The notes beneath the pieces were generated by a model, which saw nothing but the letters and a program-made list of their open reading frames with translations, was not told the origin of the DNA and made no database searches. A stretch of DNA of 64,000 bases from Paralvinella palmiformis (lineage: Eukaryota > Annelida > Polychaeta > Terebellida > Alvinellidae): the NCBI GenBank assembly GCA_025642065.1, contig JAODUP010000112.1, positions 62,001 through 126,000 of the forward strand. The letters run 5' to 3'. Shown piece after piece: positions 57,314 to 64,000 of this stretch; the first letter of the stretch is position 1, and every line of letters starts with the position of its first letter. A program made the position numbers and the translations under genes.

Positions 57314-60120
57314 TGGTATTTTGTGGGGCACTCCGACAGCATTCAGGTTAGTGCATTAGCCATGCAAATTTCTAGGTCTTGGTACGATTGTGGTTTGTGG
57401 ACGTTTCTTCGGGTAGTTGCCTTTGGGCAGCATCCCAAGGTGTGACGGTCGTCAGAGCTAATACCAACCACTGACTAAGCCAATCATGTGCCATTTCTGT
57501 ATACAGTCTATGACTGTGTTGTGTATGGGTTTTGATAGTACAAGATAGTGATGCTAATGATGGTCCAGTATTATTACTGTCTGTGTTCAGTTACTCCTAA
57601 CACCGGCATCAGTGCACCGATAGCACGGTTGTTTGAGTATTGCGCTTAAAGTTTCCGGGTTGTGGGGTTGAATCCGGATCTGACCGGCGTCTGTGGGGTG
57701 TGTTCCTAATGAGAAACTGAAACAATAAACCGAACACGAGGTATACAGCGATATTGTTCGGATGTTTATCTGGTTGTTAAGTTCTGTTATCAAGTTCATT
57801 CTGTTTCGGTGGTTTTCGTGAAAACTTGTATTGTAGGAGAAAAGGATATCCCATGTTAGTTAATATTTAAATAAAAATGGGTGGATCAGACAGCTAGAAG
57901 GGGTGAGGTGGAGGCTGTACCATAAAAATGTCAATAATCGATCATACATTGAATAAATATGATACATATCTTGATTTATTACCATTATGTCTTATATACT
58001 TTGTACTGGAAAATAGTAATTTTGTCCTGGAAAAGTCCTGGAAAATAACATTTCCTTAGCTGTGAGAACCATGTAGAGGACACCGATCAGACATAGCTAT
58101 GTCGGGATTTAAACCCAGATACTATAAGTCTATGGCCAACGGTAGTCACAATTTAGCTGTAGAGGCGCCGCTCGTAGTGGTGAGCAGTTTGTTACAGGAT
58201 ACTGTTTAATGACGCAGTGACTCATAAATGTATGGGGATACAGGGCGCCAATTATAAACAGCGAACTCACCTGGTGGGTGGCTGATGGTAGGTTAGTATA
58301 GTTGTGATAGATGAGTAGATCACGGCAGATCAGTCCAGTTTCTGGTCTACATCAGATATAGATTTTTCCATTACTTGGTCCTCATTTCTGGTTAGATTTC
58401 CAGTAGTCCCAGTAATTATTGATTTATTTTGTAGGAAATAATAGGTCTGCTATTAAATATCATGTGTTTTGTGAGAATAACGGAGACATATTACTGCTGT
58501 CTTCAGTTTTGAACGTGATGTTTTGAATCGTACCTCATTTGGAAGCTTTGTGGTAATGGGAATAAATTATTTTGCACATAATTTCGTTTGTATATCACGT
58601 ACACTATTTTTCTATATGGTGTGTGACGTACTGCGTTGACAAAGAAATGTTAGGTTGTAGCTTTAGTCAAATAAATTGTGATGAAAATAAATAAGTGATG
58701 TTTAATACTAATTTGTTAGCGATACTTTGGAGATGGGGGGGGGGTGCGGTGTAAAATTAAAAACGGAATAAAATTAGGTTTTATGTCAAAGAATCACGAA
58801 GAATTAATTATTAAAAAATTGTGTAGTGTATACACTAATTGCACTTATTCTAATTTCTCGAGTACTGTAGATATGAGATATGGCATCATAATACTATTAT
58901 ACAATTAAAATAAGAAGTGGACTTGATTAATAAACCTTAAAACAATGTGGTAAAGGTTCTAAGTTTCATGGACAACTTTCACTAATATTCACTCACGATG
59001 AAGCCTTGGCCCCAGGTGTACAGTTTATATTTGGTGTGCTTACCTCGACTTAAAACTGGGTAGAGCACCTCCGTGGTCTAACTGATAGTGCGTTGGAACA
59101 CATGTCACTACCACCCGAGCTCGAATCTCGGTGTGGCCATATCTGAAGGGTGTTTCATCTTTGACTTTCATTACCTTTGGAGATCCCTCGGCCCATTTAG
59201 CTTATCATGTGCACAATAGTGGCCGTAAAACATCAATCATCATCATCATCAACTTAAAACTGGATGTAAATTAGACAGCTAAAAAAACTGAAGTAAATGA
59301 AGCTACAATACGCCATTTCTCTATTCATATTCATGTCAGTGTTGGCTTAAATTTGTGGGAAACCAATACCAAATGAGGCGATTTTTGTAATAAATAAATT
59401 TTCTGGTGTGCCGTGTTAGATGTTGGGGTTAATTACATCTGTTCTTTAGATTATAAAGGGAGTATTTCAGCGTGACAGATGTTTTTATTTTCGTGTGAAA
59501 TTGTAGAAGATTATTCAGTCTAGAAAATTTGATCTATCAATATGTCACATTGTAACTAAGTAAAGTAAAATTTACATATTTGATTTTGTGTCACCTGAAA
59601 TAAAACATTTATAGAAGGTAAACAAACATAATTATATGAAACTTGTAACATATTTTATCTTTTTCTCCATAGTTGAAGTATTATTTGTTCAGTTATCATT
59701 TTTTTTAAATTCTGCATCACAAACTACTCATGTCATATTTTATCCCTTGCAGCTTTCATATAGTAGCATCTTTTCATTTTGTGTGTTTGTGTGTGTGTTA
59801 GTTTTGATCTTTGTTTCACGTTTTCTGTGCTGTTCTTTCAGCTGGTGATTGCCATAGGCCTGTTGGGTTTCGTCATCCGACGGGCGCGGATAGAGTTCAA
59901 CAAGATGGTACAGAACGCCCAGTCATCGGGCGGCGGTGGTGCCGCTTCCAACGCGTCGCACAAGGCGGATATCGTCAGCAGCACACAGGGCATGGACAAA
60001 GTGGTCACTCTGACGTTGGCCCATAGCCGGAGCGCTTCCGTTCCCGGCGCCCTACTCGTCCCTCAACAGCCCGGCGATAGGCCGAGAACGGGATCGTTCT
60101 CACCCAAGTCGCAGACGTAG
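39378..60120 (+). CDS. TMEM64: TMEM64-like VTT/DedA membrane protein (three exons)
   Basis: Exons 39378-40076, 50141-50302 and 59842-60120, all phase 0 with GT-AG borders, encode 379 residues, close to the 380 of human TMEM64. Seen: an acidic N-terminus, a first membrane segment at about 88-108, then the VTT (SNARE-associated) core at about 120-275 with hydrophobic segments, GYLYG (154-158), [11 protein letters not shown] (219-229) and [16 protein letters not shown] in exon 2, and a last membrane helix starting exon 3. The VTT family includes VMP1, TMEM41B and bacterial DedA, several of which move lipids; mouse TMEM64 affects SERCA2-dependent calcium signalling and Wnt output (family knowledge). 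The start at 39378 is preferred over the in-frame 39255 ATG: it has purine at -3 and G at +4, matches family length and avoids the overlapping upstream ORF. Confidence 0.95.
40966..41141. repeat. Tandem duplication, 2 x 88 bp
   Basis: ATGTCACAAATCCAAATGCT at 40966 recurs at 41054 with one visible C/T difference, and the copies continue identically through GATAAATCAATCTGTGTCC to CTCCTTAGTTAATA. This is a recent local duplication within the intron. Confidence 0.97.
41815..41840. repeat. (GAAT)n microsatellite
   Basis: About six GAAT units. Confidence 0.95.
41944..42172. repeat. Compound (TA)n/(CA)n microsatellite
   Basis: About 230 bases of alternating TATATA and CACACA blocks. Tyr-Ile-rich frames are artefacts. 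Confidence 0.97.
42260..42366 (+). mobile_element. SINE family A, internally deleted copy
   Basis: Complete head (GTGCCTCCGTGGTCTAGCGA, GTTCGAATCTAGGCG) and the tail block TGGCTGTAAAACGTCAATCA, but about 85 bp of body from TGAAGG to CACAAAAG is missing. The deletion joins GGGCATATCTA directly to GTGGCTG. Confidence 0.88.
42636..42956 (-). pseudogene. Unrecognised coding-like remnant
   Basis: A 106-codon open frame with protein-like composition, including a C-x-x-C pair ([19 protein letters not shown]) and [13 protein letters not shown]. Upstream on the same strand the frame is interrupted by a stop just before 42956. I do not recognise the family; a transposon-derived open frame is possible given the neighbouring hAT and LINE remnants. 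It could also be chance. Confidence 0.25.
43668..43858 (+). pseudogene. hAT-type BED zinc finger remnant
   Basis: A short frame containing [19 protein letters not shown], then [10 protein letters not shown], then RLKEHHTRC. The pattern W-x-x-F ... C-x-x-C ... L-x-x-H-H-x-x-x-C is the BED finger found at the N-terminus of hAT transposases. The frame ends at 43858 and no transposase core follows. This is an orphan fragment in a TMEM64 intron. Confidence 0.75.
43990..44860 (-). pseudogene. Antisense LINE remnant (non-LTR ORF2 C-terminal region, frameshifted)
   Basis: Successive minus-strand frames read [17 protein letters not shown] and QRKYCKMLL (44800-44690), [10 protein letters not shown] and GFGDVW-like [13 protein letters not shown] (about 44470-44400), [20 protein letters not shown] (about 44250-44200), and LCKYC ... 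[18 protein letters not shown] (about 44145-44060). These are the thumb/connection region and the C-terminal C-x-x-C...H...C knuckle of non-LTR reverse transcriptase proteins. At least two frameshifts separate them. It is inactive. Confidence 0.8.
45063..45101. repeat. (TA)n microsatellite
   Basis: About 18 TA units. Confidence 0.97.
46615..46665. repeat. (CA)/(GC)/(GA) microsatellite
   Basis: Short adjacent dinucleotide runs. Confidence 0.9.
50141..50302 (+). CDS. TMEM64: TMEM64 exon 2
   Basis: 162 bases between acceptor TTACAG and donor GTATGC, encoding residues 234-287. It carries the conserved VTT stretch [20 protein letters not shown] and SMEEV, matching vertebrate TMEM64 around its LLPTQ/GTTLR segment. 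Confidence 0.96.
51196..51239. repeat. (GT)n(GA)n microsatellite
   Basis: Adjacent GT and GA runs. Confidence 0.95.
52006..52050. repeat. (CA)n(GA)n microsatellite
   Basis: Its right flank (TTGTCAATGGTGCACTGTGC, TTCTGCCAGTGGAAACGATT) resembles the flank of the 17838 microsatellite. Both appear to belong to one unrecognised dispersed repeat. Confidence 0.93.
52414..52612 (-). mobile_element. SINE family A copy, reverse
   Basis: It starts with an expanded (ATG)n (tail in reverse) and ends with CAACTAGACAACGGAGGTGC (head). All body blocks are present. I could not define a target-site duplication, perhaps because GT-rich flanks obscure it. Confidence 0.92.
53388..53412. repeat. (CA)n microsatellite
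   Basis: About 11 CA units. Confidence 0.95.
53652..53682. repeat. (GT)n microsatellite
   Basis: About 14 GT units. Confidence 0.95.
54028..54307 (-). mobile_element. SINE family B, short form, with target-site duplication
   Basis: The reverse-complement element has head AGCTCCGGTGGCCTAGCGGT, B box GGGTTCGAACCCCG, the family body and an AACAAAACAAAA tail. It is flanked by ATATAATAGGG at 54017-54027 and 54308-54318, an 11-bp duplication that proves retrotransposition. It lacks the 85-bp segment of the 35610 copy. Confidence 0.92.
54650..54669. repeat. (CT)n microsatellite
   Basis: A short CT run. Confidence 0.9.
55885..55928. repeat. (TA)n microsatellite
   Basis: About 20 TA units. Confidence 0.97.
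56723..56859 (+). mobile_element. SINE family A, 5'-truncated copy with target-site duplication
   Basis: It begins inside the tRNA-like head (GCATGTTGGACCACAG) and runs to the tail (CCAATCATCACCATC). It also lacks the B-box region. CTTTGATTAAACTA flanks it at 56709-56722 and 56860-56873 (14 bp). Truncation at the 5' end with an intact duplication is typical of incomplete reverse transcription. Confidence 0.93.
57283..57308. repeat. (TA)n microsatellite
   Basis: About 12 TA units. Confidence 0.95.
57603..57745 (+). mobile_element. tRNA-like SINE candidate
   Basis: CACCGATAGCACGGTTGTTTG (A-box-like) and GTGGGGTTGAATCCGGATC (B-box-like) about 45 bp later, then a body ending GAAACTGAAACAATAAACCG. 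Only one copy is seen, so the assignment rests on box structure. Confidence 0.4.
59060..59251 (+). mobile_element. SINE family A, full-length copy with target-site duplication
   Basis: A 192-bp element from GTAGAGCACCTCCGTGGTC to the (ATC)n tail. It is flanked by ACTTAAAACTGG at 59048-59059 and 59252-59263. Several substitutions in head and body (for example GAGCTCGAATCTCGG in the B box) show some age. Confidence 0.95.
59842..60120 (+). CDS. TMEM64: TMEM64 exon 3 with stop codon
   Basis: Acceptor TTTCAG at 59836-59841. It encodes residues 288-379 and TAG. The last membrane helix ([18 protein letters not shown]) is followed by a cytosolic tail rich in Ser, Gly and Ala with RSASVP and RTGSFSP, possible phosphorylation sites. 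An alternative frame across the same bases (59811-60026) is a shadow. Confidence 0.95.
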   Translation: MVIAIGLLGFVIRRARIEFNKMVQNAQSSGGGGAASNASHKADIVSSTQGMDKVVTLTLAHSRSASVPGALLVPQQPGDRPRTGSFSPKSQT

Positions 60121-60682
60121 GCCTGATGTAGTCCAATCCATCCTCCACCATTCCCAAAAAGACTGTACCGTAGTGGGATCATCTCCATGAGATTTTTCTC
60201 GTGGGTTTGCCTTTTTATGTAGTCGTCGTCGTCTTGCTGTTTCGTTCAGGAACGCGTTTTACTAAGTTATCGCAAGCCGTTGCTGAACCCGTCGTTTTTA
60301 ATTAGTTTTGTTTCTTTGTGTGGCAGTGGGTTTTTGTTCGTATTATATATAGTGTGCTCATGGGATGGAAACCCCGTTGTTGAAGGTAATTCATTTTACT
60401 TGCTATGTTTGTTTTTTTGTAAGTGCATCTCACTTGATCCAAGAGTGTGCATTTCGACTGGCAGAAACAAGAGTAAGTGAATAATAGGAAAGTACATGCT
60501 ACAAACAGCTGGGCACGATTGCGCGCGTGTGTGTGTGTGTGTGGGGGGATTATTTAACAACATCCAGTCACATGCACGTGATTATAAAAAACAACAAACA
60601 AAGCACTGGTGCGGTGATTCTAATCGATAATTCCTACCTTACTTTATCCAATCTTATATTACGGGGTCATGTAGTGTTCAGA
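60121..60682 (+). other. TMEM64 3' UTR and downstream DNA
   Basis: Follows the TAG directly. I see no unambiguous AATAAA within 500 bases, so the transcript end cannot be placed. A (GT)n tract with a G run lies at about 60522-60547. Confidence 0.5.
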
Positions 60683-60858
60683 TAATCCGGTGGTTAGAAC
60701 AGTCGGCTACAAACCTGCAAGTCCGGATCCATACCCGACTTACACCTCTGTTTGCTCCACGCTTCCCAAACGAGACGCCCCTCTGTCCAACCTCTCCCAG
60801 GTAGGTGTGACAAACCGGAGGCTAAACAAAGAAACCACTCACTCACCCCCCTCACTCA
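60683..60858 (+). mobile_element. tRNA-like SINE candidate with CACTCACTCA end
   Basis: CCGGTGGTTAGAACAGTCGG (A-box-like) precedes a decayed B box (AAGTCCGGATCCATACCC). The 3' end GGAGGCTAAACAAAGAAACC plus ACTCACTCACCCCCCTCACT resembles ends seen in other animal SINEs. Confidence 0.5.
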
Positions 60859-60944
60859 CAGCGTCATGTAATATTACTTTAACGGTAAAATATTACTAAA
60901 AGGATGTCCGTTGTAGATATTTACATTTAGAGATTCTTTGGTCG

Positions 60945-61110
60945 GAATGAATGTTTGTTTGTTTGTTTGTTTGTTTGTTTGTTTGTTTGGCCTGGTCACA
61001 TTAGGCCGAGGAACAAACAGCGTACGAACACAGTTCCGAATCAGAATCAAACCCACAGCTTGGAGATATGCAGCGCGCCAGTGATGCCCGTTAGTCATCC
61101 GTACGAGTCG
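60945..61110 (-). mobile_element. tRNA-like SINE with (CAAA)n tail, reverse
   Basis: On the minus strand GGATGACTAACGGGCATCAC, GCGCGCTGCATATCTCCAAG and GTGGGTTTGATTCTGATTCG (B box) form a tRNA-like head. A short body ends in a (CAAA)n tail, seen as (TTTG)n at about 60953-60988. Confidence 0.55.
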
Positions 61111-62034
61111 TAAGCGGTTTTCACAAACGATGACGTCATAGAGACGATGCGTCGTGGGCCGATTGCCGTCACTGATCGATTTCCTAATTATGGCAATTAC
61201 CGCCTTAACGCCGGACTCGCTAATTAACTATGCACGCATTTCGCCGACGGATGAGGCACCAACAAAGGTATCGGGCATCGTGGGTCTGTCTGTTGTCACA
61301 TTTGTCACCATTCTGCCGGGTGACACTAGGTTGTTTTGTGGAGATGGGTGTGGCTTTTGAATAATTAATAACAATATGATAATAATGACAATAGTAATGT
61401 GACCGGGTGATGTGGCTGATGACAGGTTGTTTTAGGCCGTTTATTATTTATAATGATAGAGCTAGGGCACTTCATATCCCAACTTAACCGATGTTAATAA
61501 TTTATTATTACTCTTATAATAGTAATAATAGTAATAATGATAATCGGCACAAAAATGTGAATGTGCCGAAAGGTAGCTAATTTTTGTTTTAATACGAAGT
61601 GACTAAAACCGGCTAATTATCAACAACTTCTGACTGAATTCGTTTTGTGAACGTCAAACCGACGTGATTTATACGTGTATTGACGATCAGTTGGCTCGAC
61701 TATCTCCAACGTCATTTGTACCATGTGTTTGTGACGGTTTTTTTACTTCGGCTTTTGATGCCACTAACCCATTTACATTATGGCTGTCTGCCTAGAGTTT
61801 TAATGTTTATAAGGGCTAGATGAAATAAACTAATCGCGAATGAAACACCTGTAAGCATCTTCCAGTGCTCCTATCGCATCAGAATATTTAACTTCGAACA
61901 ACAGTTGAGGTGATGTTGGCAGATTGGGATTTCTTGCCTATTTTACATTGCCCACTGACCAGGAATCGCTGTCCAATCAAAACATCGGAATGATGCCACG
62001 ACAGTCCAGTGTGTATAGAGTTCGGTGTTGCCAA
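61111..62034. other. Downstream DNA, no gene seen
   Basis: 61140-61260 is CpG-containing and unique, with TAATTA at 61185-61190 and 61221-61226 and CAATTA at 61194-61199. The remainder is AT-rich with (ATA)-like stretches near 61500-61545. Confidence 0.4.
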
Positions 62035-62345
62035 CTACGATACTCCCGTTCAGGGTTCGAATTTCAGGTATTACTTGCATTTGCCCCTCGGCCATATGTA
62101 TTTAGAGTCGAAGCTATAAAAAAACGCCCACTAACAGTAATCTCACAACTGTCGGCCGGAATCAATGGTGTGACCTTGTTAATAAACTGCGTGCCAAACG
62201 TGGGTTGTAAAAAAGGACGACTTTCACAGTATATCTCGGGCATGACGTAGTGAGGCCTCTTTGTTTTCGTTCGTTCAATGACACTGAATGGCCTAAATTG
62301 TGCCGATGTGTCGTTAAACGACATTCGTCCATCCATCTTTGTTTT
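62035..62345 (+). mobile_element. tRNA-like SINE candidate
   Basis: B box CAGGGTTCGAATTTCAGG (62051-62068), a body of about 200 bp and a 3' end GTGTCGTTAAACGACATTCG followed by CATCCATC. The CGTTAAAC block also appears in SINE-B-like sequence (GACGTTAAA). Confidence 0.45.
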
Positions 62346-63654
62346 CGTTCACCAGTACGCCAACCCACATGACAATGGCGTCTGACCTCTTTGCTCGGTG
62401 CAGCTAGAAAAAGATCGCACACAATCCTTCCGTTTGGGGTCGCTCTACCTGTTACTGGTTACCTGTTCGGCTGTGTTAGATTGCTACCAAGCCATGCAAA
62501 AAGAATGGCCTGGTTTTATAGGAATACACTCAGTTCACTCATGTCACACTGTTTAAAATTTTGTTTACCCGGTTTGGTAATTTAAAAAAAATTGCCAACT
62601 CCATAAAAGAGAACACGGCTGGTTTGATCTAAAATAACTTTATCAGCTCGATAACAAAATTTGGCTAGCTTGATTATTAAAAAAACTTGGCTATTTTTTA
62701 TATAAAATCAATGTCCTTTTAATAATGAAACAAATGCCACTTTGATTTTAAAACAACTTGACCTGTTTGATAACATGTGATCAGTTTTATTAAATCATGT
62801 GGCCAACGATTAGAAAAAAACCACGCCCAATTACTTTTAAGACATGGTAATGTTAGCCATGCCAGGTCTTTTGCTTAATGGCGAATTGCAATAGTCTTTT
62901 GGCCCACTTAATAGTAGACCGATGTATGTTTGGGGGGGGGGGATGTTTTGAGGAGGGGATTTGTTATAGAAAATTTAGAATTGACCAACTGCCATGGCCA
63001 TAAGGGGCGACTAGGATCTGCCATTCCAGCTGCTGAACCCTGGATCTGTTGTTTGCGCGCTCGTTGGTATTCTATCTGGCCTGGATATCGGATAGATAGA
63101 GTGTGTGTGTGTGTGTGTGTGGGGGGGGGTGATGTCGGACGTGTGTACACGAGACATGTCCGCTCTTTCGGTGATGTAGAATGTCGACAACAAACTCAGT
63201 CAGTCTGCACGCGTTTATCGTGCCAATTTCTGTTGCCATTGTAAGCTATCGGTCTAAATCTGCCATTATTACCTGCCAACAACAACAACAGTCGTCGTCT
63301 TGACCGTGGCTCGCACGAGGTTCTGTTGCTGAAAGGTCTGCCTCGGACCAGGCCGTTGCGTGATGTGATATAATGGCGATCCTTTGGCGCGCTCCATTCC
63401 CGCTTTGTAAGGCATTGTTTTCCGTCGATGATCACCTCCAGTAACGTAAAAATAGACGCGCACGCACACGACCTACCTGTTTATTTACCTAGAATAGTTG
63501 TCACCATGGTGACGAATGACTCATACCGTTTCCAGTAAAGCTGCGTTTCGTTACCTGCCGAGTCACTCTGAGCCAGTGCCTTTATGTACGTCTTGTGGTA
63601 CACGCATCCTATATATTATTCAATAACCGATATCGTAACTCTATCGTTATCGGG
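62346..63654. other. Intergenic DNA, no gene seen
   Basis: A (GT)n run with a G run is at 63098-63130. 63230-63480 is richer in CpG than its surroundings, but its open frames show no domain. Confidence 0.45.
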
Positions 63655-63840
63655 GCGCCTCCGTGGTCTAACTGGTAGCGCGTTGGGTCACAGATCACTA
63701 CCACCCTTGTTCGAATCTCGGCGGGGGCATATCTGAAGGGTGTTTCATCTTTTGACTTCGTTTCATTACCTTTGGAAGTCGCTCGGCCCATTTAGCCTAC
63801 CATGTGCACAAACGTGGCCGTAAAACATCAATCATCATCA
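63655..63840 (+). mobile_element. SINE family A, full-length copy with target-site duplication
   Basis: A 186-bp element from GCGCCTCCGTGGTCTAACTGG to ATCATCATCA. A box TGGTCTAACTGGTAGCG and B box GTTCGAATCTCGGCG are intact. It is flanked by TATCGTTATCGGG at 63642-63654 and 63841-63853 (13 bp). It is one of the best-preserved copies. Confidence 0.96.
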
Positions 63841-64000
63841 TATCGTTATCGGGTAGATTTAGCTGTGTCGGTCGTCTTTCATTGACCAGTGTTGTTATGT
63901 TTTCAAGTCGCCGATGTACCTATTTATTTTATTCAATTGCTGTATTGGCATCGTTCGCTAGAACGGAACTGGCTCGTCCCCGTATCCCGTCGTCAACGGC

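Larger units (their letters stand above)
50303..59841 (+). other. TMEM64 intron 2 (9.5 kb)
   Basis: It holds SINE A at 52414, 56723 and 59060, SINE B at 54028, a possible SINE at 57603 and several microsatellites. No extra exon is needed, because exon 2 joins exon 3 in phase 0 and matches family structure. Confidence 0.85.

Noticed and set aside
59811..60026. Alternative frame across TMEM64 exon 3
   Set aside because: The TMEM64 frame joins exon 2 in phase and matches the family; this one does not.
63655..63730. Candidate tRNA gene
   Set aside because: The head is shared by nine copies with a constant non-tRNA body and target-site duplications.

Overview
This is a eukaryotic, animal-type window. 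Genes are split by GT-AG introns, non-coding DNA is dominated by microsatellites, tRNA-derived SINEs and decayed LINEs, and the two recognisable protein genes are metazoan families. The type of repeats and the gene sequences suggest a lophotrochozoan, most likely a mollusc, but nothing here fixes the species.

Left part (4-7646, minus strand): eleven consecutive exons of a formin of the FMN (formin-1/formin-2/Cappuccino) class. I rebuilt the reading frame across ten introns; all boundaries are GT-AG, all phases agree, and 917 codons are open. The order is a DEP-like domain, a long serine-rich linker, a predicted coiled coil, a very short FH1 proline tract and an almost complete FH2 actin-nucleation domain. 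The last part of FH2 and the stop codon lie beyond base 1. The true 5' end is unresolved, because the first exon seen begins exactly at a splice acceptor and seems to lack the first DEP helix.

Middle (about 7.7-39.2 kb): no convincing protein gene. It holds CpG-rich, unique-looking DNA just upstream of the formin (about 8.2-9.9 kb) and similar islands near 12.3, 18.4 and 21.7-22.1 kb that may be regulatory. The rest is a roughly 0.7 kb minisatellite of about 20-bp units (15.3-16.0 kb), a perfect 4 x 30 bp tandem repeat (13.1 kb), many microsatellites, SINEs and two LINE 3' fragments (27.7-28.3 and 31.1-31.4 kb).

Right part (39.2-60.1 kb, plus strand): a complete TMEM64-like gene with three coding exons (39378-40076, 50141-50302, 59842-60120). 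It encodes a 379-residue VTT/DedA membrane protein and has two introns of about 10 kb. Intron 1 contains a hAT-type BED zinc finger remnant and an antisense, frameshifted LINE remnant. Downstream of 60120 are more SINEs and simple repeats.

The most interesting non-genic signal is a SINE family of about 190 bp with an (ATC)n tail. It is present in at least nine recognisable copies plus diverged ones. Four copies are flanked by clear 11-14 bp target-site duplications and a fifth by a diverged one. A second, composite SINE family also has a target-site duplication. The most interesting protein signal is the pairing of a DEP-like domain with an FMN-type FH2 in one formin.
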